Source: Burkholderia sp. H160
Lineage (GTDB): Bacteria > Pseudomonadota > Gammaproteobacteria > Burkholderiales > Burkholderiaceae
DNA length: 60,316 nt
NCBI GenBank assembly: GCA_000173575.1
Contig: ABYL01000033.1
Location: 1-60,316, forward strand
Direction of reading: 5' to 3'
The stretch's first letter is position 1; each line of letters opens with the position of its first letter. Made by a program: the position numbers and the translations under genes. The notes beneath the pieces were generated by a model. The model was not told the origin of the DNA. It saw nothing but the letters and a program-made list of their open reading frames with translations, and did not search any database. Positions 1 to 8,375 of this stretch are shown in pieces.

Positions 1-2370
1 GCGTCGCTGGCCAGCCTCGACACGGATCTGCGCGGCGCGGCCGAAGCGCTCGCCGTCGCGGCGCACCGGCAGTCGGATTATTTGACGCGCGACTACCGCG
101 AAGCAGTCCAGAATCTGGCCGCTCATGCAGATCGCACCCGCAAATGGGTGGGAGCTGAAGTCGCGGTGAGCCTGCTGCTCGCCTGGCTGATCGCCCGTGA
201 ATTCCTGGGACGCCATGTGGTGGCGCGCCTGCGCCGTGTCAGCCACTTTCTGCGGCACGGCGATGTCGGGAGCACGCAAGCCGGAGTCCCCGTGCACGGC
301 GGCGACGAGATTGCCGATATGGCGCGTGCCGTCGAGCAGTTCCTTGAAGACCGGCGCCAGCGCCGCCAGGCCGAGGACGCGTTGAAGGAGCTCAACGTTG
401 GCCTCGAGGCGCGCGTCGCACAGCGCACGGCCGAACTCAGTAAAGCGCTTGCGGGTCAGGCGGCCGAGATCGCCGAACGTCAGCGCGCCGAAGACGCCGT
501 CCGGGACAGCGAGACCTTTCTTAACAGCATCGTCGAAAACATCCCGGACATGGTTTTCGTCAAGGAGGCCGCGACCTTGCGCTACGTGCGCTTCAACAAG
601 GCGGCGGAGCAAGTTCTCGGCTACCGGCGCGAGGAACTCCTCGGCCGGTCCGACCAGGACCTGTTTCCCGCAGAGGAGGCTGAATTCTTCGTGCACAAGG
701 ATCGGGCCGTGCTGGAATCGCGACAAATGATCGACGTACCGGAGGAGCCGGTTCATACACGTCATGGACTGCGCCTGCTGCACACGATGAAGATACCGAT
801 CGCCGATGTGCGCGGCGTGCCGCAATTCCTGCTCGGAATCTCACGTGACATCACGGAGCACAAGCTGGCCGAAGCGGAGTTGCGGCGCTATCGCGAGCAC
901 CTCGAAGACATGATCCGCGAACGGACAGCGGAACTGGCCGTTGCCAAGGAACATGCCGATGCGGCCAACCAGGCAAAGAGTGACTTTCTGGCGCACATGA
1001 GCCACGAACTGCGCACACCGCTGAACGCGATTCTTGGTTACGCGCAAATCCTCAAACTTGACACGACCCTCGATCAACGTCAGATCAACGGACTCACGGT
1101 AATCCAGCGCAGCGGCGAACACCTGCTCATGCTCATCAACGACATCCTCGATATCGCCAAAATCGAGGCCGGAAGAATGGAGCTCAATCTTTCCGACGTT
1201 TCGCTGGAACAGCTCGTTCACTTCATCGCCGAGTCGATACGGGTGAAGGCGACGGAAAAAGGCCTGGCCTTCGCTTGCGAGATGCCGCCCGATCTGCCCG
1301 CGGGTGTGCGGGTGGACGAAATACGGTTGCGCCAGGCGCTGCTCAACCTGCTCTCCAATGCGATCAGATTTACCGAGCAGGGCAGCGTGCGTCTGAGTGT
1401 CGCTTTCACGCCGCCCACCCGACTATGTTTCGAAGTGCAGGACACCGGCATCGGCATCGATGAAGGGCGTCTGGAGGAAATCTTCCGGCCTTTCGAGCAA
1501 GTCAGCGACGAGCGCCACCGCTTTGGCGGTACGGGGCTCGGGCTCGCCATCAGCCGGCAACTCGTGCGCCTGATGGGAGGCGAGATCCATGTCGAGAGCC
1601 GCCGCGATATCGGCAGCACCTTCTCGATTGTGCTGGACGTCGAGGTGGTGGCGCCCCCCGCGGCTGTCGCCGTGTCCGAACGGATCGTGAGCGGCTACAA
1701 GGGGCCGCGCAAGGCTATCCTGGTCGTGGATGACGTGGCGGAGAACCGTGCCGTGATGGTCGATATGCTCGGTCCGCTCGGATTCGACATGGAGGAGGCT
1801 GCTGATGGATCTGAAGCGCTGGAGAAGACCGCATCCCTGCATCCTGCGCTCGTCCTGATGGATGTCGTCATGCCCGGTATGGACGGGCTCGAAGCCACGC
1901 GTCGCCTGCGCCAGATGCCCGAGTTCCGGGATCTGCCCATCGTGGCAGTCTCCGCCAGCGCCTCGGGAACCGATGCGGCGCAAAGTCTCGCGGCCGGCGC
2001 AAACGCCTTTCTTGCCAAACCGATCGACTTCGGCCGGCTGTTGTCCCATGTCGCGGCCCTGCTGAATGTCGAGTGGATCGACGAAGCTACAGAGGCACCA
2101 GTCACTGGAGCGGGCCAAACGGCTGTACCCGCTACCGCTGCTTTCACCGGGCCCTTGATGGCGCCGCCGCCGGAGGAGATCGAAACGCTGCACTACCTGG
2201 CGCGACTCGGCGACATGCGTGCCATCGTGCAACACGCCCAGCACCTGACCGAGCTTGACGAGCGCTATCGACCTTTCGCGGACCGCCTTTGCCGGTTGGC
2301 GAAGGCTTATCGGTCCAAGGCAATCCTCAGCTTCGTCGAGCGATATCTGGAAAGGCGGCTCATCCGATGA
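1..2370 (+). CDS. Hybrid sensor histidine kinase (5' end outside window)
   Basis: The frame is open from base 1, so the gene starts upstream; the TTG at 82 is not a believable start. Domains in order: end of a sensor region, one transmembrane helix (about nt 140-205), HAMP linker, coiled coil, PAS domain (about nt 520-850), second coiled coil, HisKA with the H-box HELRTPLN (phospho-accepting His at nt 1003-1005), HATPase with N, G1 (DTGIGID) and G2 (GTGLGLAI) boxes, then a receiver domain (VVDD; phospho-acceptor Asp at nt 1861-1863; conserved Lys in AKPID) and a short helical tail. It is a membrane-bound hybrid kinase of unknown signal. It converges on the minus-strand regulator at 2378, only 7 bp away. 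No cognate output gene is adjacent on its own strand. Confidence 0.93.
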   Translation, partial: ASLASLDTDLRGAAEALAVAAHRQSDYLTRDYREAVQNLAAHADRTRKWVGAEVAVSLLLAWLIAREFLGRHVVARLRRVSHFLRHGDVGSTQAGVPVHGGDEIADMARAVEQFLEDRRQRRQAEDALKELNVGLEARVAQRTAELSKALAGQAAEIAERQRAEDAVRDSETFLNSIVENIPDMVFVKEAATLRYVRFNKAAEQVLGYRREELLGRSDQDLFPAEEAEFFVHKDRAVLESRQMIDVPEEPVHTRHGLRLLHTMKIPIADVRGVPQFLLGISRDITEHKLAEAELRRYREHLEDMIRERTAELAVAKEHADAANQAKSDFLAHMSHELRTPLNAILGYAQILKLDTTLDQRQINGLTVIQRSGEHLLMLINDILDIAKIEAGRMELNLSDVSLEQLVHFIAESIRVKATEKGLAFACEMPPDLPAGVRVDEIRLRQALLNLLSNAIRFTEQGSVRLSVAFTPPTRLCFEVQDTGIGIDEGRLEEIFRPFEQVSDERHRFGGTGLGLAISRQLVRLMGGEIHVESRRDIGSTFSIVLDVEVVAPPAAVAVSERIVSGYKGPRKAILVVDDVAENRAVMVDMLGPLGFDMEEAADGSEALEKTASLHPALVLMDVVMPGMDGLEATRRLRQMPEFRDLPIVAVSASASGTDAAQSLAAGANAFLAKPIDFGRLLSHVAALLNVEWIDEATEAPVTGAGQTAVPATAAFTGPLMAPPPEEIETLHYLARLGDMRAIVQHAQHLTELDERYRPFADRLCRLAKAYRSKAILSFVERYLERRLIR

Positions 2371-2377
2371 TTTCCTT

Positions 2378-3010
2378 CTACTCGACGATCATTCCGTGGC
2401 GGATCGCGTACCGGATCACCTCAGCGTTGTTGGAAAGCCCGAGTTTCTGCATCAGCCGCATCTTGTGAGTACTGATCGTTTTCGCGCTGAGCGAACACGC
2501 CTGGGCGATTTCATTGATGCTCCTGCCTGCCGCGAGCATCTGCAGCACCTGGAATTCGCGGTCCGACAGTACTTCATGCGGCGGCACGTCGCCGCGCGGT
2601 GCATCGAACACTAATGCATCGACGAGCTTCGGATCGATGAAACGTCCGCCGTCCGCGATCTTGCGGATCGCCGCGAGCAGCACCTCCGGGTCACTGTCCT
2701 TGGTCAGATATCCCGTTGCACCCGCACGCAGCGCGCGCGAAGCAACCTGAGCCTCGTCGTGAATGCTCAGCACCAGCACCGGCAGCGAAGGATATTCCGC
2801 CCGTACTCTGCGGATCAGAGCGACGCCGCTGATGCCGGGCATCGTCATGTCGAGCAATAGAAGATCGACGGCGCCCGAGCGCAGTTTGTCGAGCACTTCC
2901 GCTCCTTGCGCCGCCTCCGCTGCAACGACGATATCGTGCGTGGTCGCGATGATCTGTCTGAGTCCGCCACGGACTATCGCGTGATCGTCCGCAATCAGTA
3001 TTCTGATCAT
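2378..3010 (-). CDS. NarL/FixJ-family response regulator
   Basis: A 210-residue two-domain regulator. The receiver (residues 1-120) has the acidic pair in IADDH, phospho-acceptor Asp54 in LLLDMTMPG and the conserved Lys of TKD. The C-terminal LuxR-type helix-turn-helix (about 145-205) contains the pattern LSDREFQVLQMLAAG. The start ATG at 3010 overlaps the stop of the upstream kinase (ATGA), so the two are translationally coupled; an earlier in-frame ATG at 3064 would lie inside the kinase gene and is rejected. It is the evident partner of the kinase at 3007-4632. Its DNA target is unknown; the repeated palindromes at 5329-5429 are a possible but unproven site. Confidence 0.93.
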   Translation of the reverse strand: MIRILIADDHAIVRGGLRQIIATTHDIVVAAEAAQGAEVLDKLRSGAVDLLLLDMTMPGISGVALIRRVRAEYPSLPVLVLSIHDEAQVASRALRAGATGYLTKDSDPEVLLAAIRKIADGGRFIDPKLVDALVFDAPRGDVPPHEVLSDREFQVLQMLAAGRSINEIAQACSLSAKTISTHKMRLMQKLGLSNNAEVIRYAIRHGMIVE

Positions 3011-4632
3011 GTTCCAGGTCCGCCATCGAGCGGAATATGAATCGAAACCGTGGTGCCCGCGCACGGAGAGCTGTCGATTGAAAGCGATCCGCCAATCAGC
3101 CGCGCGCGTTCGTTCATGCCGAGCAGACCATATGAGTAGTCACGCCTCACCACTTGCTGGTCGAAGCCGCGGCCGTCGTCACGCACATGCAGCGAGAGCT
3201 TCGCCGCCGTCGAAACGAGCGTCACCTCGACACGCGTGGCGTCGGCATGACGCGCGACGTTCGTCAGCGAAGCCTGCGCGATGCGGAACAGGGCCGTCGC
3301 GTGGGCGTCGGACAGCGCCGGTTCGCCGCCTTCGATGCGCAATTCACATTCAATGGCATTGCGACGGTTGAACTCGTCGACAAGCCATTCGAGCGCGGAC
3401 ACGATTCCGAAGTTAAGCGCGGCGGGCCGCAGGTGGCTCGCGACATTGCGCACCATCGAGATCGTGCTTTCGACCAGTTGACGCATATCGTCGGTCTTTT
3501 TTGTCGCTTCCGGGTCGTGCGCGATGCGCATTTTGAGCAGAGACACGTCCATCTTGAGCGCCGTCAGCAATTGCCCCAGTTCGTCGTGAATCTCCATCGC
3601 AATACGCTTTCTCTCCTCCTCGCGGATCGCCTCCATGTAGGCGGACAGTTCGCGCTGCTGCTCGCGCGATTCGACGAGCTCCTGCTCCATCTGTTTGCGC
3701 CCCGTGATGTCGTTCAGGCCGACATAGATCGCGGGAGAATCGTCGTAAGTCGCGACGCGCGCCGTCGCCATCGCCCAGAACCGGATACCGTCCGGGCGCC
3801 GGAACTGCACCTCCGTATTGCGGAAGCTGCCCTTGGTCCGCAGATGCTCGATCAGTCGCTCGCGCTCGCCCGGCTCGGCGTAGAAATCCGCGATATTCGC
3901 GGACGATCCCTCGTCCATGCCGAACAGTTCGCGCAGCGGCTGGTTCGTGTACAGGATGTGCCCATCCGGCATCGTCGTGATGCATAGCGGCACCGGACTC
4001 GTTTCGACAATCGCGCGAAAGAGAGCCTCGCTTGCCTGCAGGCGCTCGTCCGCGCGCCGCCGCTCGTCGATCTGCGCCTGCAGGTTAGCGTTGGCGCGCG
4101 CCAGTTCTTCGGTGCGCAATGCGACACGCCGCTCGAGATCGTCGCGCGCTTGCGATAGCGCAGCCTCGGTTTCCTTGCGCACGACCACTTCCGCGAGCAG
4201 TTGCCGGTTCTGCGCGAGAACCTGCTTGTGCATCAAACGCAGTTCGAGGTGCACGCCCACGCGCGCGACCATCTCTTCGACGCGCAACGGCTTGGTCACA
4301 TAATCGACACCGCCCACCAGAAAGCCTTCGACGCGATCCTCGTTTTCCATCAGCGAGGTCATGAATATGACGGCGATATCGCGCGTGCGCTCATCACGCT
4401 TGAGGCGCCGACAGGTCTCGAAGCCGTCGATGCCCGGCATCTTCACGTCGAGCAGGATCACATCGGGCTGCGAGAAGGCCGCGCGCTCCAACGCTTCGGT
4501 ACCGTCGAGCGCCACCAGCACGCGAATGCCGCGCGCCTCGAGACTGTCGACCACCACGCCAAGATTGCCCGGCGTATCGTCGACGATCAGAATCGTGCCC
4601 GTATAGGCGACTGGAGCGGCGAGTTGGCTCAT
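3007..4632 (-). CDS. Sensor histidine kinase with N-terminal receiver, PAS and HisKA_3
   Basis: A 541-residue cytoplasmic kinase with no transmembrane helix. Residues about 13-130 form a receiver (VDD; Asp62 in LLDVKMPG). A coiled coil follows (about 150-215), then a PAS domain (about 210-325), then a HisKA_3 dimerisation helix with the NarX/UhpB-type H-box EIHDELGQ, and a HATPase_c domain with RDDGRGFD and GLLGMNERA. This is the kinase class that pairs with NarL-type regulators, which fits the overlapping gene downstream. The N-terminal receiver suggests input from another kinase, so it may sit inside a phosphorelay. Its ATG overlaps the stop of a short upstream frame that resembles the tail of another hybrid kinase. 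Confidence 0.92.
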   Translation of the reverse strand: MSQLAAPVAYTGTILIVDDTPGNLGVVVDSLEARGIRVLVALDGTEALERAAFSQPDVILLDVKMPGIDGFETCRRLKRDERTRDIAVIFMTSLMENEDRVEGFLVGGVDYVTKPLRVEEMVARVGVHLELRLMHKQVLAQNRQLLAEVVVRKETEAALSQARDDLERRVALRTEELARANANLQAQIDERRRADERLQASEALFRAIVETSPVPLCITTMPDGHILYTNQPLRELFGMDEGSSANIADFYAEPGERERLIEHLRTKGSFRNTEVQFRRPDGIRFWAMATARVATYDDSPAIYVGLNDITGRKQMEQELVESREQQRELSAYMEAIREEERKRIAMEIHDELGQLLTALKMDVSLLKMRIAHDPEATKKTDDMRQLVESTISMVRNVASHLRPAALNFGIVSALEWLVDEFNRRNAIECELRIEGGEPALSDAHATALFRIAQASLTNVARHADATRVEVTLVSTAAKLSLHVRDDGRGFDQQVVRRDYSYGLLGMNERARLIGGSLSIDSSPCAGTTVSIHIPLDGGPGT

Positions 4633-4814
4633 GATGCGGTGTTCCCTTCAAGATACCGCTCAACGAGTTGCAGGATCACTTTCCACTGAACGACTTTTCT
4701 AGCCCGTCGATACCTGGCATCACGAACGAGCGCCGTCACGAACAGGCGCAGCGCCCCGCTGCGCCGCACGTAACGGAGCCCGCCCCACCCTGCGTCGAAC
4801 ATGTCGAGCGCCAT
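4629..4814 (-). pseudogene. Possible relic of a hybrid-kinase C-terminal tail
   Basis: This short frame overlaps the start of the downstream sensor kinase by an ATGA. Its last residues (ILQLVERYLE) resemble the end of the hybrid kinase at 1-2370 (ILSFVERYLE), including the spacing to the stop. No receiver or kinase domain precedes it. I infer the decayed 3' end of a lost paralogous kinase, retained perhaps for translational coupling. A chance match over about ten residues cannot be excluded. Confidence 0.35.
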
Positions 4815-4896
4815 ATATCCCCGCGAGTGCCACCATTGTGGGTGTCCTATTTTGCACTCGATGCCAGAGCCTGGTCTACCGCGCCCTCACCGGGAT

Positions 4897-5259
4897 TCAA
4901 ACTTCCGATGAAACAACGCCCGCCACAGCCATCAGCCGGACCGTGCGCGGCTCGGTCAGTTCGTCGATCAGATCGGCCACTTCGCACAGCGCGCGAAAGT
5001 CATGCTCGTCGATCTGATCCGCGTGATTGCGCCGCAGATCCCGCATTGTTTCGCCCAGCCGCCTGAGCGCCCTGGGCGTGCTATCGATCAACGGCCAGCA
5101 GTGCATCAAATACGCAAGCGATGTTACGCTGCGCGTCTCGCACCAGGTGTCGAACAGTCGCAGACATATCGAGTCGATTTGTTCGATGACATTCTCCCGC
5201 TCCGACAGATAGCCCATCATGACGCACCAGTTCGACATTGCATTTCGATGGCTCATCAT
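4897..5259 (-). CDS. Hypothetical protein, all-helical
   Basis: Up to 120 residues with a soluble, charged, helix-rich composition and no recognised domain. The start is uncertain: ATG at 5259, or the ATG pair at 5220/5217 (MMGYLSER); none has a clear ribosome binding site. Codon use looks genuine, and the opposite strand shows only shadow frames. It is divergent from the small gene at 5532, and the intervening 270 bp carries two copies of a 14-bp palindrome, so the two genes may share regulation. No function is proposed. Confidence 0.6.
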   Translation of the reverse strand: MMSHRNAMSNWCVMMGYLSERENVIEQIDSICLRLFDTWCETRSVTSLAYLMHCWPLIDSTPRALRRLGETMRDLRRNHADQIDEHDFRALCEVADLIDELTEPRTVRLMAVAGVVSSEV

Positions 5260-5328
5260 CTACGAGCAGAATCTGTTCCGCATTCAGCGCAAGCTGGAAA
5301 AGCACGGTGTGACTTCCTGATTCGCGTG

Positions 5329-5429
5329 TCAGGAAATCCTGAATGCCATTCGTGCTGGAAAGCCCCCGCCGATGGGTAAAGACCCTTAAATGCCGTTCTA
5401 CCTGCTGGTTCTGATTCAGGAAGTCCTGA
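5329..5429. promoter_or_regulatory. Two copies of a 14-bp palindrome TCAGGAARTCCTGA
   Basis: TCAGGAAATCCTGA lies at 5329-5342 and TCAGGAAGTCCTGA at 5416-5429, 87 bp apart (about eight helical turns). Further half-sites occur at 5312-5320 (ACTTCCTGA) and about 5446-5452. They sit between divergent genes (4897-5259 minus, 5532-5777 plus), where an operator for a dimeric regulator would be expected. The regulator is unknown; the NarL-type regulator at 2378 is a candidate by proximity only. Confidence 0.55.
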
Positions 5430-5531
5430 CGGCTGAAATCAGCGCTTCCTGAGGCGACATTCCGCCGGCGCCGATTGGACGCGCACACCGACCGCCATAG
5501 CATCGAATCATCGTGCATCGCGGAGAAAATC

Positions 5532-5777
5532 ATGGCGGGCAACAGATCGCTGCGTTCTCAGGTCGAAAAACTCGTTGGCCCGACGGGGAACCGCGGGGCG
5601 CGCGTGCGTCTGCTGGACCGCTCGCGCTCGGGTGGAACATGCCGGGTATGGATTCAAATCGAACTGCCCTCCGGGGCGTTTTCAATCTTCTTCTTTCGCC
5701 ATGCCGACGGCACGTGGCACGTGTTTCCGCCGTGCCAGCGCCGTCCGGAAATGGGGATAGGCCGCATGGCGGCCTGA
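5532..5777 (+). CDS. Small hypothetical protein (81 aa)
   Basis: The ATG at 5532 follows a GGAG sequence at a good distance; an earlier in-frame ATG at 5475 has none. The protein has a basic N-terminal helix followed by strand-rich sequence (RVWIQIELPSG, FSIFFFRHADGTWHVFPP), suggesting a small beta-sheet fold. There are no cysteines suited to metal binding beyond scattered ones. It is first in a row of three short plus-strand genes (5532, 5804, 6073), probably one transcript. It is not recognised as a named family. Confidence 0.65.
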   Translation: MAGNRSLRSQVEKLVGPTGNRGARVRLLDRSRSGGTCRVWIQIELPSGAFSIFFFRHADGTWHVFPPCQRRPEMGIGRMAA

Positions 5778-5803
5778 TCGTTCAGCAAACCGGGGAGACA
5801 CAC

Positions 5804-6013
5804 ATGCACAACGATACTTTGACCACACTGCCGCAGGACGTGATCGATCTGCGCGCGTGGCTCAGCGACTGGTACGACATTGCATTCGCCGTGGGCTATG
5901 TCTATCCGCCCTTCAAGCTCGATGAAGCGACAGCCGACCGGCTCGAAGGCTACTTCAAGGCGGGCTTGACGCCAGCCGAAGGCGCAATGCTGTTCTTCGG
6001 CGTCGTGCATTGA
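5804..6013 (+). CDS. Small acidic hypothetical protein (69 aa)
   Basis: The start ATG at 5804 is preceded by GGGGAG eight bases upstream; the longer frame from 5513 overlaps the previous gene and is rejected. The product is acidic and compact, with the pattern VYPPFKLDEATADRLEGYF followed by a helix ending in a hydrophobic tail (AMLFFGVVH). No membrane segment or signal peptide is seen. It lies 26 bp after the preceding small gene, so the two are likely co-transcribed. Function unknown. Confidence 0.65.
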   Translation: MHNDTLTTLPQDVIDLRAWLSDWYDIAFAVGYVYPPFKLDEATADRLEGYFKAGLTPAEGAMLFFGVVH

Positions 6014-6072
6014 GAGGCGAGCGATGAGGTTCGAAGCAGAGGCCCTTGCCCGATAAACGGTGAAGTCAATCG

Positions 6073-6348
6073 ATGAAACATCACATTGTCGGGCGTTATC
6101 GCGGATTCGTTATCGAAGCGCACATCGAACCGCGGACGGCGCGTTTGTCCCATGGATTCGCGCTGATCTATCGCGTCACGTGGTCGTTGCATAGAAATAC
6201 CCGAACCCAGGACCTCACCGATGACTTCGCCGATCCCGTGACATACGAGTCGGAGAGCGCTGCGCTCACTTGCGTTGACCGCGAGGCTCGCGCTCTTATC
6301 GATGCCAGGCTGGCGAATCAGGGAGCGTTAAAAACCGTGGGGTTGTGA
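6073..6348 (+). CDS. Small hypothetical protein (91 aa)
   Basis: The product is an alternation of strand-like segments (RYRGFVIEAHIEP, FALIYRVTWSLH) and a C-terminal helix (ALTCVDREARALIDARLA). This pattern is common in small Burkholderia proteins of unknown role. A GGTGA-like sequence lies about ten bases before the ATG. It is the third of three short plus-strand genes and is convergent with the chemotaxis receptor that ends at 6411. No function is proposed. Confidence 0.6.
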   Translation: MKHHIVGRYRGFVIEAHIEPRTARLSHGFALIYRVTWSLHRNTRTQDLTDDFADPVTYESESAALTCVDREARALIDARLANQGALKTVGL

Positions 6349-6410
6349 CACCGATGCCAGGGCCACGCGGTCCTCACGCGGCACACCGGTAGGTTGGCGG
6401 ACGCAGCAGA

Positions 6411-8006
6411 TCAGCCCATTGAATGGGCAGCGGCCTGAGCGTGCAGACGGAAGAACGACACCGCCTGGTTCAGCTGCCCGCCCTGATCTTCGAGCGATTT
6501 CGACGCGGCCGCGGCTTCCTCCACCAGCGCGGCGTTCTGCTGCGTCACTTCGTCCATCTGCGTGATCGCCAGATTGACCTGCTCGATGCCGCGGCTCTGT
6601 TCGGTCGACGCGGCCGCGATTTCCCCCATGATGTCGGTCACCCGCGCCACGGCCTGTGTCACCTCCGCCATCGTCTTTCCCGCCTCATTGGCCAGCGACG
6701 ATCCATCCTGGATCTTCTGCACGGACGCGTTGATCAGATCCTTGATCTCCTTCGCGGCACTGGACGAGCGCTGCGCGAGATTGCGCACTTCGCTCGCGAC
6801 CACCGCGAACCCACGTCCCTGCTCGCCTGCACGGGCAGCCTCCACCGCGGCATTCAGTGCGAGGATGTTGGTCTGGAAGGCGATCCCTTCGATGATCCCG
6901 GTGATATCCGCGATTTTGGTGGAACTCGTCCGGATCTCGCTCATCGTGTCGACCACCTTGCCGACGACCTGATTGCCCCGTCCCGCCACTTCGGATGCGT
7001 TGGCCGAGAGCGAGCTCGCCTGCTGGGCGTTCTCGGCATTCTGCTTCACCGTCGACGTCAGCTGTTCCATGCTCGCGGCGGTTTCCTGCAATGACGCAGC
7101 CTGTTGTTCAGTGCGCGAGGAAAGATCCACATTGCCCGACGCGATCTGGCTCGAACCCGTAGCGATACTGTCGGCCGAAGTACGAACCTGACCGATCAGG
7201 CGAACGAGACTAGTTTGCATCCTGCCCATCGAGGCGAGCACGCTTCCGTTCGGCGCATTCATCGCCCCCGGCACCGGACTCAGATCGCCGCCGGCCACGC
7301 GCTGCGTCACTTCGACCAGTGCCGCGGGCTCGGCACCCAAAGCGCGCAGCAGACTCCGCGTGATAACGACACCTGCCACGACCGCCAGTGCGGTTGCAGC
7401 CAGACAGATCGCAATCAGCAGGTTGCGCTGATTCGCGAATTGATCACTCGATTGGCGGACCATTTGTTCTGCGCGTTCACGGGTAAAGTCCGCGTATTCG
7501 TTGGACGCCTTGATCAGGGCCGAAAGCAGTGGCCTGCATTTGGTGTCGATGTTCGCAATCGCTGCGTCGCGCTGATTATTCACGGCCAGCCTGTCAATTT
7601 CCAGGGCGACGGGACGGTAAAGCGCTTCGATTCGCGGAAGTTCAGCCGCGAGTCTGCGTGCCTGGTCACTCATGTCGGAAGCGCTGGCTACCATGGCATT
7701 AAACTTTTCCAGGTTAGCCTCGACTCTGCGTTCAGCGTCGGTGACAGCAGCCTTTTCCAGCTCGATATCGGCAGGCGTGGTGACCAGCACTAAATTGCGC
7801 ACCGCCACGGCTCGATCATCGACGGCAGTACGAACGGCCTCGGCCATGTCGGCGCGTGCCTTGATACCGCTGATATAGCCGGAAAAGCGCTCGTTCGCGT
7901 CGTTCAGTTCCATCAGCGATAGTCCTGAAACGATCAGCACGACAACGGTCAATGCCCCGAAAGCCCCCGCCAGCTTCGCTTTCACAGATAGTTTATTCAG
8001 AGTCAT
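6411..8006 (-). CDS. Methyl-accepting chemotaxis protein
   Basis: A 531-residue transmembrane chemoreceptor. A short cytoplasmic start is followed by TM1 (about residues 10-32), a periplasmic four-helix-bundle sensor (about 35-190), TM2 (about 193-216), a HAMP domain (about 215-270) and the long cytoplasmic signalling coiled coil. The highly conserved hairpin tip is present ([30 protein letters not shown] split over about residues 375-405). The C-terminus lacks a recognisable NWETF-type CheR-docking pentapeptide. It signals ligand occupancy to CheA/CheW. The ligand is unknown. Its 5' leader holds a strong hairpin and a LacI/PurR-like palindrome. Confidence 0.95.
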   Translation of the reverse strand: MTLNKLSVKAKLAGAFGALTVVVLIVSGLSLMELNDANERFSGYISGIKARADMAEAVRTAVDDRAVAVRNLVLVTTPADIELEKAAVTDAERRVEANLEKFNAMVASASDMSDQARRLAAELPRIEALYRPVALEIDRLAVNNQRDAAIANIDTKCRPLLSALIKASNEYADFTRERAEQMVRQSSDQFANQRNLLIAICLAATALAVVAGVVITRSLLRALGAEPAALVEVTQRVAGGDLSPVPGAMNAPNGSVLASMGRMQTSLVRLIGQVRTSADSIATGSSQIASGNVDLSSRTEQQAASLQETAASMEQLTSTVKQNAENAQQASSLSANASEVAGRGNQVVGKVVDTMSEIRTSSTKIADITGIIEGIAFQTNILALNAAVEAARAGEQGRGFAVVASEVRNLAQRSSSAAKEIKDLINASVQKIQDGSSLANEAGKTMAEVTQAVARVTDIMGEIAAASTEQSRGIEQVNLAITQMDEVTQQNAALVEEAAAASKSLEDQGGQLNQAVSFFRLHAQAAAHSMG

Positions 8007-8101
8007 TTTTCGATTCCATTGTCAGTGGAGAGGCAAGTCAATTCGGGCGATCGCGTTCGCAAAGCCCAAGTCACGCAACGGTATACGTCCGCGCCCACAG
8101 G

Positions 8102-8126
8102 AAGCATATGCGCGTCGCATATGCTT
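8102..8126. promoter_or_regulatory. Perfect 11-bp inverted repeat (hairpin)
   Basis: AAGCATATGCG, loop CGT, CGCATATGCTT: a perfect stem about 95 bp upstream of the chemoreceptor ATG. Read on the plus strand it is followed by a short T run (TTTTAC), so it could be a weak terminator for transcripts from the left. Read on the minus strand it would form a hairpin in the receptor leader or a dyad operator. Confidence 0.5.
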
Positions 8127-8179
8127 TTACGGCGGCGGATTTAACGGACTGAAGTACGGATTAGCCCCAGGTCCAATTC

Positions 8180-8191
8180 GCAAACGTTTGC
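8180..8191. promoter_or_regulatory. LacI/GalR-family operator-like palindrome
   Basis: GCAAACGTTTGC is a perfect 12-bp palindrome. It matches the core of operators bound by LacI-family regulators such as PurR (CGCAAACGTTTGCG-like). It lies about 175 bp upstream of the chemoreceptor start in an AT-rich stretch. No LacI-family gene is in the window, so the regulator would act from elsewhere. Confidence 0.45.
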
Positions 8192-8375
8192 AAAATATTG
8201 AATTCTTCTATCGAAATTATTTATCGTTAAGAACTGGATTTCTTAGACGAATAAAATCAGCGATTATCGTGGACTACGCCAGCCCGTATGATTTTTGTAA
8301 ATAAGGCGTGATATTCGCGAAAGCGATTTTAAAGTGCGATTTTCCGTAGTTTTTACCGTGCCTCTCACGCAGGCA

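Larger units (their letters stand above)
8007..8375. other. Intergenic leader with hairpin and LacI/PurR-like palindrome
   Basis: No gene is seen in these 369 bp between the chemoreceptor and the sigma54 activator. The segment from about 8160 to 8340 is clearly AT-richer than its surroundings. It contains an 11-bp perfect stem with a CGT loop (8102-8126) and the palindrome GCAAACGTTTGC (8180-8191). The promoter of the chemoreceptor must lie here, since the gene reads leftward from 8006. The activator gene ends at 8376. Confidence 0.6.
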
